Source of the DNA: Actinomadura rupiterrae
GTDB lineage: Bacteria; Actinomycetota; Actinomycetes; Streptosporangiales; Streptosporangiaceae
Length of the DNA stretch: 64,000 bases
Direction: 5' to 3'
NCBI RefSeq assembly: GCF_024172125.1
Contig: NZ_JAMZEA010000016.1
Span: 1-64,000, forward strand
Shown in pieces: positions 1 to 8,758 of the stretch. Within the stretch, counting starts at the first letter, position 1. Every line of letters begins with the position of its first letter. Made by a program: the position numbers and the translations under genes. The notes under the pieces are model-generated. The model did not search any database and had not been told where the DNA came from. It saw nothing but the letters and a program-made list of their open reading frames with translations.

Positions 1-894
1 TCCGCGACCCGGCTGCGCGAGCTCGCCAAGATGGACGGCGCGATCGTGCTGGACGACACCCGCGACCGGATCGTCCGCGCCGCCGTCCACCTGGTGCCCG
101 ACTCCACCATCCCCACCGAGGAGTCCGGCACCCGGCACCGCACGGCCGAGCGGGTCGCGCGGCAGACCGGCCACCCGGTGATCTCGGTGAGCCAGTCGAT
201 GAACATCATCGCGCTCTACCTCGACGGGATCCGCTACGTCCTGGAGGACTCGGCGGCCATCCTGTCCAAGGCCAACCAGGCGCTCGCCACCCTGGAGCGG
301 TACAAGCTGCGGCTGGACGAGGTGTCCGGCACGCTCTCCGCCCTGGAGATCGAGGACCTGGTCACCGTCCGGGACGTGTCGGCCGTGGTGCAGCGGCTGG
401 AGATGGTCCGCCGGATCGCCGACGAGATCGAGGGCTACGTCGTCGAGCTCGGCACCGACGGCCGGCTGCTCTCGCTCCAGCTGGACGAGCTGGTCTCCGG
501 CGTCGACGTGGACCGCGAGCTGATCGTCCGCGACTACCCGTCCGCCGAGGCCCGCGCGGTCGGCGTCGGCACGGTCCTGGCGAACCTGGACGTGCTGTCG
601 GCGAACGAGCTGCTCGACCTGACCACGGTCGCCGAGGTGATGGGCTTCGCCGGGCCGGACTCGCTCGACCTGCCCGTCTCCCCCAAGGGCTACCGGCTGC
701 TCGCCAAGGTCCCGCGGCTGCCGAGCCTGGTCGTCGAGCGGCTGGTCGAGCACTTCGGCGGCCTGCAGAAGCTGCTGGCCGCCTCCATCGACGACCTCCA
801 GGCCGTCGGCGGCGTCGGCGAGTCCCGCGCCCGCAGCGTCCGCGAGGGCCTCTCCCGCCTCGCCGAGTCCTCCATCCTCGAACGCTACGTCTGA
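1..894 (+). CDS. disA: DNA integrity scanning diadenylate cyclase DisA (5' end outside window)
   Basis: Makes the second messenger c-di-AMP from two ATP and couples this to scanning of DNA structure. The reading frame is open from base 1, so only the last 297 residues are present. The catalytic DGA triplet is at visible residues 12-14 and GTRHRTAE, the second nucleotide-binding motif of the DAC domain, at 43-50. A helical linker follows, then a C-terminal helix-hairpin-helix region around LVEHFGGLQKLL and GGVGESRAR. A strong hairpin follows the stop. In many actinobacteria radA lies just upstream and mutY nearby, which fits this context. The family assignment is very secure. Confidence 0.97.
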   Translation, partial: SATRLRELAKMDGAIVLDDTRDRIVRAAVHLVPDSTIPTEESGTRHRTAERVARQTGHPVISVSQSMNIIALYLDGIRYVLEDSAAILSKANQALATLERYKLRLDEVSGTLSALEIEDLVTVRDVSAVVQRLEMVRRIADEIEGYVVELGTDGRLLSLQLDELVSGVDVDRELIVRDYPSAEARAVGVGTVLANLDVLSANELLDLTTVAEVMGFAGPDSLDLPVSPKGYRLLAKVPRLPSLVVERLVEHFGGLQKLLAASIDDLQAVGGVGESRARSVREGLSRLAESSILERYV

Positions 895-897
895 CCC

Positions 898-931
898 GAA
901 GCCCTGCCCGCCCCGGCGCGGGCAGGGCTTC
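898..931 (+). terminator. Hairpin terminator after disA
   Basis: Perfect 13-bp stem (GAAGCCCTGCCCG pairing with CGGGCAGGGCTTC) with an 8-nt loop, starting 4 bases after the disA stop codon. There is no T-run, which is usual for high-GC actinomycetes. Confidence 0.8.
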
Positions 932-1018
932 CGGGCACGCGCGGGCTGCGGGGCGTGCCGGCTGCGGGCGTGCGGGCTGCCGTGCGTCGGGGGCTGGGCT
1001 GCGCGCGGTCGGTTGTTG

Positions 1019-1717
1019 TCAGAAGTCGAGGCGGGGGGTGGTCTCAGTGACGCGGGCGGTGGTCGGGGTGACCGGCCACAAGGTCGCGATCTCGTCGGCG
1101 AGGGACGCGACCAGTTTCGGCACGTCCGCCGCGGCCGTCTCGTGCAGGGCCTCGGCGACGATCACGACCGAGGCGGTCGCCGGGCGGACGGCGGACCGGC
1201 CGCTCTGCCGGTTCGTCCAGCGGCGGGCGTGGGCGCGGCCCGCCTCGTCCGCGTAGGTGACCTCGCCGGGCGCGGGGTGCTCGATGTCGCCGCCGAAGGT
1301 CTCGTACTCCTCGGTGCCGTCCGCCGGGCGGACGGTGAGGCCGCCGGTCACGGCCGCGAGGTCGAGCGCGGCGACCGGGATCGCGAACGCCGCCGAAACC
1401 GCGTTGCAGAGGTCCACGAGAGGGTGGATCGAGGGGAGCGAACCCTCTTTGCGGACGCGCCGCAACAGCGCCTCGGAGGCGCAGCGGTACTGCGTCGGCT
1501 TGAGGCCCATCCCGGCGAACGTCCGCCGCCAGGCCCTGATCTCGGGGAGCTCCGCCTCCGAGCCGTCCCGGGCGAGGCGGTCCAGGGCGGCGGCGGTGAA
1601 GTCGGCGACGCGGGCGCGCGCGTCCGCGTCCGGCGTGATCCCGTCCGCGACCACGACGACCCCGGCCACCAGGTCGGGATGCGCGGCCCAGAGCTGCGGC
1701 GAGTGCTGGAAGTACAT
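1019..1717 (-). CDS. B3/B4 tRNA-binding-domain protein
   Basis: A 232-residue stand-alone protein resembling the B3/B4 domain, the editing domain of the phenylalanyl-tRNA synthetase beta chain, which also occurs alone in many bacteria. Visible family-like segments are the central SIHPLVDLCNAVS and the later ALDLAAVTGG. Stand-alone members are thought to act on mischarged tRNA or free amino acids, but the role here is not known. The ATG at 1717 was chosen because GGACGGGGGA lies just upstream. A TTG and an ATG at 1753/1750 would add 12 residues. It converges on disA and stands alone. Confidence 0.75.
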   Translation of the reverse strand: MYFQHSPQLWAAHPDLVAGVVVVADGITPDADARARVADFTAAALDRLARDGSEAELPEIRAWRRTFAGMGLKPTQYRCASEALLRRVRKEGSLPSIHPLVDLCNAVSAAFAIPVAALDLAAVTGGLTVRPADGTEEYETFGGDIEHPAPGEVTYADEAGRAHARRWTNRQSGRSAVRPATASVVIVAEALHETAAADVPKLVASLADEIATLWPVTPTTARVTETTPRLDF

Positions 1718-1828
1718 GGTCCCCCGTCCGTCCGGCGCTTCGGTCGGCATCAACCCTGCCGCCGGAACGGACCTGCGGACAGGGCCAACCGCACACCGTT
1801 CCAGTGGACCAATCCGGCGGAGGCGGGG

Positions 1829-2536
1829 TCAGCGCAGGCGGAAGACCTGCTTTTCGGCCTTGACGTGGTCGCCCTTCACGGACGCGACGTAAGTACCCGG
1901 CAGGGCCTTGGCGCGGCTGCCCTGGCAGTCGCTTCCCGCTCGGCGCCGGTCCCAGACCAGGGTGGTGGCGTACGGGATGCCCCGGCGCAACGTCTGCACG
2001 TTCGACCCGGACCCGCTGTCGCAGGTGGACGCCGCCCAGACCCGGTCGGAGCCGGAGGTGATGCGGACGTCCAGGCTGTGCGTCCCGACGTCGTAAGTGC
2101 AGGCGCGCTGCCCGGTGTTCACGACGGTGAGCCGGAAGGACGGCCGCGCGCTGCCCGCGAAAGTCTCGCCGTTGGCGGCGAAGTCGACCACCACGTCACG
2201 CGGGTCGCACGCATCGCCGGCTTTGGGAGCGGCCTTGGCGGACGCGCCGGGCGACGCCGACGCGGACGCCGACGGCGAAGCGGTCGTCGATGGAGAGGCC
2301 GTCACCGTGACCGTCGGCGCGGGCGTGGCGGCGGGCGTCGTGGGCACGGCCGAGGCGACGCCGGCCATACTCTGCACGTTCTGCTTGCCGCCGTCACCGC
2401 CGCCCCCGAACACGCCGCAGCCCCAAGCGGCCAGCCCGACCACGGCCAGCGCCCCGCCGAGCGCGATCGCCCGGCGCCGCCAGTACTGGTCGAGGCCCCA
2501 CTCGTCCTCTGGATCACGTTCGGTATCCGCGTCCAT
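1829..2536 (-). CDS. Membrane-anchored protein with Ala/Pro/Ser linker (DUF4232-like)
   Basis: A 235-residue protein. The N-terminal ~20 residues are charged. A membrane segment follows (about 24-45, ending AAWGCGVFGGGG), then a ~65-residue Ala/Pro/Ser/Thr linker with repeated SPSASAS-type runs. The C-terminal ~120-residue beta-rich domain has four cysteines (CDPRD, CTYD, STCDSGS, SDCQGS) that could form two disulfides outside the cell. The C-terminal domain resembles actinobacterial DUF4232 proteins of unknown role. The chosen ATG has CATACT exactly 6 nt upstream, suggesting a leaderless mRNA; an ATG 15 bases upstream is the alternative. Divergent from mutY. Confidence 0.65.
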   Translation of the reverse strand: MDADTERDPEDEWGLDQYWRRRAIALGGALAVVGLAAWGCGVFGGGGDGGKQNVQSMAGVASAVPTTPAATPAPTVTVTASPSTTASPSASASASPGASAKAAPKAGDACDPRDVVVDFAANGETFAGSARPSFRLTVVNTGQRACTYDVGTHSLDVRITSGSDRVWAASTCDSGSGSNVQTLRRGIPYATTLVWDRRRAGSDCQGSRAKALPGTYVASVKGDHVKAEKQVFRLR

Positions 2537-2548
2537 GCCGACAGTATG
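2537..2548 (-). promoter_or_regulatory. Leaderless -10 element for the DUF4232-like gene
   Basis: CATACT, then GTCGGC, then ATG on the minus strand. An A2/T6 hexamer exactly 6 nt before the start codon matches the leaderless pattern seen at other genes in this window. Confidence 0.45.
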
Positions 2549-2602
2549 CATTTGGGGATCGTCCGGGACGCGGCGACCCGCCGTGCCACAATGCACCTCG
2601 TC

Positions 2603-3472
2603 ATGCGGAAGTTCACCGACCCGATCCTCGCCTGGTACGACGCGAACGCCCGCGAGCTGCCGTGGCGGGCCCCGGACGCGACCCCCTGGGGCATCCTGGT
2701 CAGCGAGATCATGTTGCAGCAGACGCCGGTCGTCCGGGTCCTTCCGGTCTGGCACGCCTGGCTGGAGCGCTGGCCGACGCCGGCGGCGCTGGCGGCCGAG
2801 CCGTCCGGGGAGGCCGTCCGGGCCTGGGGACGCCTCGGGTACCCGCGCCGGGCGCTGCGGCTGCACGCGGCGGCGCAGGCGATCGTCGAGCGGCACGGCG
2901 GCGCGGTTCCGGACTCGCACGCCGACCTGCTCGACCTGCCCGGAATCGGCTCCTACACCGCCGCGGCGGTCGCGAGCTTCGCCTTCCGGCAGCGGCACGC
3001 GGTGCTGGACACCAACGTCCGGCGCGTCCTCGCACGCCTGATGGACGGTGTCGAGTACCCGCCGAAATCCCAGACCCGCGCCGAGGTCGCGACGGCCGAA
3101 TCCCTGCTTCCGGTCGATCCGCCGACCGCCGCGCGCTGGTCGGTCGCGGTCATGGAGCTGGGCGCGCTGGTCTGCACGGCCCGCTCTCCCCGCTGCGTGG
3201 ACTGCCCTGTGCTGGACAAATGCGAATGGCAGGCCCGGGGCCGTCCCGCGTACGACGGCCCGCCGCGCCGCGGCCAGACGTATGCGGGGACGGACCGGCA
3301 GTGCCGGGGACGCCTGCTGGCCGTCCTGCGCGACGCGCACGGTCCGGTTCCCAAGCCCGCGCTCGACGTGGTCTGGTCGGACGCCGTCCAGCGCGAGCGC
3401 GCCCTGGACGGCCTGATCGCCGACGGCCTCGTGGACCCCCTGGACGACGGCCACTACGCCCTCCCCGGCTGA
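2603..3472 (+). CDS. mutY: A/G-specific adenine DNA glycosylase MutY
   Basis: Removes adenine mispaired with 8-oxoguanine or G in base excision repair. The 289-residue protein shows the catalytic Glu (E35 in SEIMLQQTP), the helix-hairpin-helix (LLDLPGIGSYTAAA, about 109-122), the catalytic Asp (D136 in VLDTNVRRVL) and a complete Fe-S ligand set, C-X6-C-X2-C-X5-C at 191/198/201/207. It lacks the full C-terminal NUDIX-like 8-oxoG recognition domain, which is common for short actinobacterial MutY. An in-frame ATG at 2591 would add four residues. Neither start has a clear ribosome site. The AlkA-like gene downstream makes this a small DNA-repair cluster with disA. Confidence 0.95.
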   Translation: MRKFTDPILAWYDANARELPWRAPDATPWGILVSEIMLQQTPVVRVLPVWHAWLERWPTPAALAAEPSGEAVRAWGRLGYPRRALRLHAAAQAIVERHGGAVPDSHADLLDLPGIGSYTAAAVASFAFRQRHAVLDTNVRRVLARLMDGVEYPPKSQTRAEVATAESLLPVDPPTAARWSVAVMELGALVCTARSPRCVDCPVLDKCEWQARGRPAYDGPPRRGQTYAGTDRQCRGRLLAVLRDAHGPVPKPALDVVWSDAVQRERALDGLIADGLVDPLDDGHYALPG

Positions 3473-3578
3473 CCATCCCCGTCCGGCTGGGCATCCCCGG
3501 CACGGCCTCGCGGGAAATGTCGGTGCGGCTCTTTAGGATGCACGTAGATTATCTCCGCGCAGGCAAGAAGGAGCCGAC

Positions 3579-4460
3579 ATGACCACGTTCACGCTTCCCG
3601 CCACCCCGCCGTTCGACTTCGCGCCGCAGCTGAGCTTCCTGACCGGGTTCCGGCCGACCGCGGGCGAGCAGCAGGTGGCCGGCTCGTCCCTGACCAAGGC
3701 GCTGCGCGCGAACGGCCGCACGTTCGCCGTCCGGCTGGCGGCCGACGACGCCGCCGAGGGCCTGCGCTGCGACCTGTGGACGGACGGCGAGCCGCCGTCC
3801 GAGGACGACATCGAGGCGGTCCGGCGGCAGATCACGTCCTGGCTCAGCCTGGACGACGACCTCGGCGAGTTCTACGAGATCGGCCGCCGCGACCCCGCGT
3901 TCGCGCCCGTGATCGACCGGCTGTACGGCTACCACCAGGCGAAGTTCCCGTCCCCGCTGGAGAACGCGGTCTGGGCGATCCTGTCCCAGCGCACGGCGCT
4001 GCCCGTGGCCGCCAAGGAGAAGCAGGCCCTCTCCGAGGCGTTCGGCAACGTCGTGACCGTGGACGGCGTCGACTACCGCGCCTTCCCGGACGTCGAGCAG
4101 CTGGCGTCCCTCGCGCCCGGCCGGATCGCCGAGCTCGTCGGCAACATCCGCAAGGGCGAGTACCTCAGCGGCACCGTCCGCGCCTGGCTCGACCTCGACG
4201 AGGACCACCTGCGCACGGCCCCCTACGAGGAGGCCAAGGAGATCCTGCTGGGCCTCCCCGGCATCGGCCCGTGGTCGGCCACCTTCATCCTGATCAGGGG
4301 TTTCGGCCGGACGGACGAGGTGCCCACCGAGAAGCAGCTGGTCACCGCCGCGTCCCGGGTCTACGGCCGTCCGCTGAGCCCGGCCGAGGTGCACGAGCTG
4401 GGCAAGCCCTACGGCCGCTGGGCCGGCTACTGGGCGCACTACCTCCGCATCGCCTCCTGA
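3579..4460 (+). CDS. AlkA-like DNA-3-methyladenine glycosylase (HhH-GPD fold)
   Basis: A 293-residue protein of the HhH-GPD superfamily. The helix-hairpin-helix LLGLPGIGPWSA is at about 223-234 and the preceding helix carries FPSPLENAVWAILSQRT, as in AlkA-type enzymes that excise alkylated bases. Aligned on PGIG, the residue matching the E. coli AlkA catalytic aspartate (D238, in LPDDY) is Glu251, in VPTEKQL. The family is therefore clear, but its specificity and even activity are uncertain. The start is well supported by AAGGAG 6 nt upstream. It lies about 100 bp after mutY, possibly with its own promoter. Confidence 0.82.
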   Translation: MTTFTLPATPPFDFAPQLSFLTGFRPTAGEQQVAGSSLTKALRANGRTFAVRLAADDAAEGLRCDLWTDGEPPSEDDIEAVRRQITSWLSLDDDLGEFYEIGRRDPAFAPVIDRLYGYHQAKFPSPLENAVWAILSQRTALPVAAKEKQALSEAFGNVVTVDGVDYRAFPDVEQLASLAPGRIAELVGNIRKGEYLSGTVRAWLDLDEDHLRTAPYEEAKEILLGLPGIGPWSATFILIRGFGRTDEVPTEKQLVTAASRVYGRPLSPAEVHELGKPYGRWAGYWAHYLRIAS

Positions 4461-4629
4461 TCCGCGCGGAGCCCGCCGAAGAGCACGTCCAGCCGGACGC
4501 CCAGCGCGCCCTTCAGCTCCTCTCGCGCGCCGGCACCCCGTTTCCGACGAGAGGGCTGGGAAATGCGGGGTCGGGGAGGGGTGTTGCCCTTGAGGTAAGT
4601 GACTTGTCACCTCATGGAAGGGCCCCGCC

Positions 4630-5298
4630 GTGCGCGTCGATATCTGGACCGACATCGTCTGCCCCTGGTGCTACATCGGGCAGGCGCGCTTCGACGCGGC
4701 GCTGGCCGGGTTCGAGCACCGCGACCAGGTCGAGGTCGTCCAGCACTCCTACGAGCTCGCCCCGGACCTCGCGCCCGCGGACGCCGGGCGGGTGCTGGAG
4801 ATGCTCATGGACAAGTACGGCATGTCGCGCGAGCAGGCGGAGCAGGCCGAGGCGCGCGTGGCCGGGCTCGCGGCGGGCGAGGGCCTGCCCTACACCTCGG
4901 ACCGTCCGAACGGGAACACCTTCGACGCGCACCGCCTGCTGCACCTGGCCGCCGAGCGCGGCCTCGGGGACGAGCTGCGGCGGGCGCTGTACCGGGCCAA
5001 CTTCGGCGGCGAGGGCTCGGTCTTCGACGCGGACTCGCTGACCGCGATCGCCACCGGCACCGGCCTGGACGAGGCCGAGGTCCGGTCCGTCCTGGCCGCG
5101 GACGCGTACGGCGACGCCGTCCGCGAGGACGAGCGCACCGCCCGCGAGATCGGTGTGCAGGGCGTGCCGTTCTTCGTCCTGGACGGCAAGTACGGCGTCA
5201 GCGGCGCCCAGGAGACCGCGACCTTCGCCGAGGCCCTCACCCAGGTCTGGCAGGAGGCGCACGCGCAGGAGGCGCAGGCGCAGGACGCGCGGGCATGA
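4630..5298 (+). CDS. DsbA-family oxidoreductase (FrnE-like)
   Basis: A 222-residue cytoplasmic thioredoxin-fold protein of the FrnE/DsbA type. The N-terminus MRVDIWTDIVCPWCYIG holds the CPWC redox pair, and the cis-Pro motif GVQGVPFFV is near residue 180. FrnE-like proteins are dithiol oxidoreductases or isomerases; the substrate is unknown. There is no signal peptide. The tail is a run of Ala/Gln/Glu. The GTG start is preceded by GGAAGGG. The stop overlaps the ATG of the next gene (ATGA), so the two are translationally coupled. Confidence 0.88.
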   Translation: MRVDIWTDIVCPWCYIGQARFDAALAGFEHRDQVEVVQHSYELAPDLAPADAGRVLEMLMDKYGMSREQAEQAEARVAGLAAGEGLPYTSDRPNGNTFDAHRLLHLAAERGLGDELRRALYRANFGGEGSVFDADSLTAIATGTGLDEAEVRSVLAADAYGDAVREDERTAREIGVQGVPFFVLDGKYGVSGAQETATFAEALTQVWQEAHAQEAQAQDARA

Positions 5299-5744
5299 GC
5301 GCCGGAGAAGGGTCCTGGCCTGCGCATCTGGACGTCGGGGCGGTGCGGTTCGCGCGCCCCACGGCGCGGTACGACCAGATCATGGCGTTCTACCGGGACG
5401 ACCTGGAGCTGCCCGTCCTGGCGGCCTGGCAGGACCACGACGGCTACGACGGCGTCGTCTTCGGACTGCCCGGGACGCCCGTCCAGATGGAGATCACGCA
5501 GCACGGCACGCCGCCGGTGATCCCGGACGCGCATCCGGAGAACCAGCTCGTCCTTTACCTGCGCGGAGCCGAGGCACGGGACGCGGCGGTCGGACGGCTC
5601 ACCGAGCGCGGCCATCGAACCGTCCCGCCCGCGAACCCGTATTGGGAAAGGCATGGCGCGGCCGTTTTCGCCGATCCGGACGGCTGGGTCGTGGTCCTCG
5701 CGCCCTGGGTGTTCGGCGAGGAACCGCCACCCACCCCGGCCTGA
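5295..5744 (+). CDS. VOC-family (glyoxalase/dioxygenase-like) protein
   Basis: A 149-residue vicinal-oxygen-chelate fold protein. The first beta-alpha unit is VRFARPTARYDQIMAFYRDDL, shown here only to mark its place at residues 17-37. A second repeat ends in FADPDGWVVVLAPW, a typical VOC C-terminal strand. Such proteins bind metal and act as lyases, dioxygenases or resistance proteins. Nothing in the sequence shows the substrate. It starts inside the stop codon of the DsbA-like gene, so the two products probably work or are regulated together. Confidence 0.8.
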   Translation: MSAGEGSWPAHLDVGAVRFARPTARYDQIMAFYRDDLELPVLAAWQDHDGYDGVVFGLPGTPVQMEITQHGTPPVIPDAHPENQLVLYLRGAEARDAAVGRLTERGHRTVPPANPYWERHGAAVFADPDGWVVVLAPWVFGEEPPPTPA

Positions 5745-5973
5745 CCCCGGCGACACCCGGCCGCCGCCCGTGCCCCGGCGGAGCTGGGCAAAGCCCGGCC
5801 ACCGGCGGCGTCCACCGCGGGAACGTAAGGGTGGGGCAGAGGTAGATCCATGACGAGGCGGCATTCAGGAAAGTTTCAGGGGCGTCCCAGGACCTCTGCA
5901 GAACCGGATAGGCAGAATCGTCGGGCGGGCACGAGCTGAGTGAACGGCGAGGCGATCGTTGCTGGAGGGGCGG

Positions 5974-6852
5974 ATGGGGCTGTTCAGGCGAACACGCGGG
6001 GGGAGCCGTGTGGCGCGTCCGAGCTACCCATTGCTGACCCTGTCCGCGGTGGCGGCCGGCCTGGCGATCGTGTCGTGGCCGCCCTCCGCCGGCGGCGGCG
6101 CCGCGGAGGCCGCGCGGCAGGCGGCGCGGCCTCTCAGCGACACCGCCGCCGGCTCGGCCCACGCCCCCGAGTCGTCCAGCGGCGCGTTCGACGGGCTGCC
6201 GGCGGTCGGCGCGCTGTTCGAGGTGGACGGCAGCGGCAAGCTCGGCGACCACTCCTGCACCGCCAGCGTGGTGGACAGCCCCGGGCGTGACCTGGTGGTC
6301 ACCGCCGCGCACTGCGTGGGCGGCGGCAGCCGGCGCGGCGACATCGGGATGGCCTTCGCGCCCGGCTACCACAACGGCCAGACCCCGTACGGCGTCTGGC
6401 GGGCCGTCGCGTTCTACGACCCGCCCGAATGGGCCGGTTCCAGCGATCCCGATTCCGATGTCGGGTTCTTGCAGGTCACCGACGTGAACGGCGGGGCCAA
6501 GCGGGTGCAGGACGTCACCGGCGCGATGAGCCTCGAGGCGGACGGCCCGGTGAGCGGCCCGGCCCGCGTGGTCGGCTACCCGTCCGACACCGAGCGGCCC
6601 GTCTCGTGCCGGAACCGGGTCGAGCCCTACAGCACGACCCAGCTCCGCTTCACCTGCGGCGGCTTCCCGAACGGCACGAGCGGCGGCCCGTTCCTCACCG
6701 GCGACGACGAGAAGACCGTCGTCGGCGTCATCGGCGGCTACCAGCAGGGCGGCGACTCGCCTGACGTGTCCTACTCGGTGACCTTCGGATCCAAGGTCAA
6801 GGACCTGTATCAGGCGGCGAGCGCGTCCTCCGCGGCCGGCTCCAGCTCCTGA
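5974..6852 (+). CDS. Secreted trypsin-like serine protease
   Basis: A 292-residue S1-fold protease. An Arg-rich N-terminus is followed by a hydrophobic stretch (about 20-40), so the protein is exported or anchored. The catalytic triad is visible: His in TAAHCVGGG, Asp in DSDVGFLQV and Ser in GTSGGPF. Four cysteines (HSCTAS, AAHC, VSCRN, FTCGG) could form two disulfides. The ATG at 5974 was chosen because GGAGGGG lies 5 nt upstream; a TTG at 5959 is the alternative. The last 43 bp overlap the 3' end of the convergent MFS gene. Confidence 0.9.
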   Translation: MGLFRRTRGGSRVARPSYPLLTLSAVAAGLAIVSWPPSAGGGAAEAARQAARPLSDTAAGSAHAPESSSGAFDGLPAVGALFEVDGSGKLGDHSCTASVVDSPGRDLVVTAAHCVGGGSRRGDIGMAFAPGYHNGQTPYGVWRAVAFYDPPEWAGSSDPDSDVGFLQVTDVNGGAKRVQDVTGAMSLEADGPVSGPARVVGYPSDTERPVSCRNRVEPYSTTQLRFTCGGFPNGTSGGPFLTGDDEKTVVGVIGGYQQGGDSPDVSYSVTFGSKVKDLYQAASASSAAGSSS

Positions 6853-8162
6853 GCCCGGACGCCTCGGGCGGACCGGCGCGTCCAGGCCAGCAGCAGCACC
6901 GACGCCAGCAGCACCGGCACCGCCGCCATGGCGAAGCACAGCGACAGCGGCAGCACGGCGGTGAGCGCCCCGACGCCCGCCGAGCCCAGCGACGATCCGG
7001 CGTTGAACGCGGTGTTCACCCAGGACGCGACGCCGGTCCGGCGCTGCGGCGGCGCGGCGGCCTCCGCGACCAGGTACCCGGTGGTCAGGACGGGCGCGAT
7101 GAACAGGCCGAACACCGAGACCACGGCGATCAGCACCGGGACGTTCGGAGCCAGGCCGCCCAAGGCCAGGGCCAGCGCCATCGGGACGGCCAGCAGCGGC
7201 AGCCGCGTCCCCGGCGACATCCGCCAGGTCACGGCGCCGTAGGCGAGCCCGCCGCCGACCCCGGCCACCGAGATCGCCGCCTCCGTCCAGGCGGCGCCGC
7301 CCGCGCCGGCGAACGCGACGATCAGCAGCGCGAGACCGCTCTCCGCCGCGCCCAGCGCCAGCATCGCCAGCAACGTCGGCCACAGCCGCCCGAATACGCT
7401 CACCGCACTGGGCACCACCTCAGTCCGCCCCTGGGCGACCTCCGCGGCCATACCGGCCGAAGCGGCCTCGGCGGCCGTGCCGACCTGAGCGGCCTCGGCG
7501 GGCGTGCCAGCCGGAGCAGGCTCGGCGGGCGTGACGGCCGGAGCGGCCTCTGCGGCCGGGACGGGCTCGGCGGTGCGCGGGATCGTGTTCCGGGCGGTGG
7601 TCAGGCCGAACGTCCCGGCGATCACCAGGGCCGCGCTGGCCAGCAGGCCGACCGACGCCGAGGACGTCACGGCGAACAGGCCCGCGAGCAGCGGCCCGAC
7701 CGTGAAGATGATCTGCTCGGCGACGGTATCCAGGCTGTACGCGCGCTGCAGCAGGTCCCGGTCGGGCACCAGCTCGGCCCACAGCGCCCGCATCACCGGT
7801 CCCAGCGGCGGTGTGCAGGCCCCTGCCGCGATCGCGACCGCGCCCGCCGCCACCGGGGACGACAGGTGCGCGGCTCCCACGAGCCCCACCAGCCCCAACC
7901 CGTACAAAGCGGCCATCGGACGGAGCGCCGCGCGCGGCCCGAAGCGGTCGACCATCCCGGCGCGCCAGGGGGTCAGCAGGCAGCTGGTTCCGCCGAAGAG
8001 GGCGACCATCAGGCCGGCACGCGCATACGAGCCGGTCGCCTGGACGAAGGTCAAAGTCAGGGAAAGTCCGACGGTTCCGTAGGAGAGACGGCCCAGCAGG
8101 GCCGCGCTGAACACGCGCGCAGCACGAGGCGTGCGCAGGACAGCGACATATGAGGCGAACAT
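6810..8162 (-). CDS. MFS transporter
   Basis: A 450-residue major facilitator protein with about 12 predicted membrane helices in two halves. The central cytoplasmic loop (about residues 195-245) is enlarged by four 9-residue Ala/Pro/Glu repeats (PAEPAPAGT, PAEAAQVGT and so on). The cargo cannot be read from sequence; the fold resembles drug or metabolite exporters. AAGGA is 9 nt before the ATG. It is divergent from a VOC gene across a 228-bp space holding an 8+8 bp dyad, and its 3' end overlaps the protease gene by 43 bp. Confidence 0.87.
   Translation of the reverse strand: MFASYVAVLRTPRAARVFSAALLGRLSYGTVGLSLTLTFVQATGSYARAGLMVALFGGTSCLLTPWRAGMVDRFGPRAALRPMAALYGLGLVGLVGAAHLSSPVAAGAVAIAAGACTPPLGPVMRALWAELVPDRDLLQRAYSLDTVAEQIIFTVGPLLAGLFAVTSSASVGLLASAALVIAGTFGLTTARNTIPRTAEPVPAAEAAPAVTPAEPAPAGTPAEAAQVGTAAEAASAGMAAEVAQGRTEVVPSAVSVFGRLWPTLLAMLALGAAESGLALLIVAFAGAGGAAWTEAAISVAGVGGGLAYGAVTWRMSPGTRLPLLAVPMALALALGGLAPNVPVLIAVVSVFGLFIAPVLTTGYLVAEAAAPPQRRTGVASWVNTAFNAGSSLGSAGVGALTAVLPLSLCFAMAAVPVLLASVLLLAWTRRSARGVRAQELEPAAEDALAA
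7436..7545. repeat. 27-bp coding minisatellite in the MFS loop
   Basis: About four imperfect 27-bp units, each containing CGGC-G-CG..GCCG and CGGAGC-type blocks, encode 9-residue repeats in the central loop of the transporter. The period is a multiple of three, so the frame is kept. Confidence 0.6.
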
Positions 8163-8181
8163 GAAGATGTTCCTTCGATGA

Positions 8182-8205
8182 ACGGCGCGTCAGAGAGCGC
8201 GCCGT
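8182..8205. promoter_or_regulatory. 8-bp inverted repeat between MFS and VOC genes
   Basis: ACGGCGCG, 8-nt spacer, CGCGCCGT, perfect arms, 20-45 bp upstream of the MFS start. It could be an operator for the transporter or a leader hairpin. Confidence 0.45.
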
Positions 8206-8390
8206 GAACGTGCGTGGGCACCGTCTGCCGCCAGGAGCACCCGGCTAGGGGCGCGGTGGGCGGCGACGTGCTCTCTACGCACGAGGAAGGAACATGGCGA
8301 CATCTTCACATCCCTCCCAGTTTTCAGCAAGAGCCGCGTCACACTCCGGCCGTCCCGCGTGTCAACAGGGTGAGAGGGAAGGAGAACATC

Positions 8391-8741
8391 ATGACTTCAG
8401 GCGTCAAGACGATCATCTACTCGGTCTCGGACGTCCCCGCGGCCAAGGAGCGGCTGGACATCCTGCTGGGGACCGAGCCGTACTCGAACGAGCCCTACTA
8501 CGTGGGCTACAAGGTGAACGGGCAGGACATCGGCATCACGCCGAAGCGCGGCGACGCCCCGGCGCTCGGCCCGGTCTGCTTCTTCGAGGTCGGCGACATC
8601 AAGACCGCCGTCCAGGACCTCACCGAGAAGGGCATGGAGATCGTCGAGGACGTCCGCGACGTCGGCAACGGGCGGCTGATCGCCACCCTGAAGGACGCGG
8701 ACGGCAACCCCCTCGGCGTCCTCCAGGACCCGCCCGCCTGA
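8391..8741 (+). CDS. Small VOC-family protein
   Basis: A 116-residue single VOC unit pair (MTSGVKTIIYSVSDVPAAK at the N-terminus, ATLKDADGNPLGVLQD near the end), the size of glyoxalase/bleomycin-resistance-like proteins. GGAAGGAG sits just before the ATG. The catalytic role is unknown. It is divergent from the MFS transporter, an arrangement often seen for a drug-binding protein and an exporter, but that link is inferred only from position. An in-frame extension upstream has atypical codon use and was not accepted. Confidence 0.78.
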   Translation: MTSGVKTIIYSVSDVPAAKERLDILLGTEPYSNEPYYVGYKVNGQDIGITPKRGDAPALGPVCFFEVGDIKTAVQDLTEKGMEIVEDVRDVGNGRLIATLKDADGNPLGVLQDPPA

Positions 8742-8758
8742 CCTGGCGGAAACCAGCC

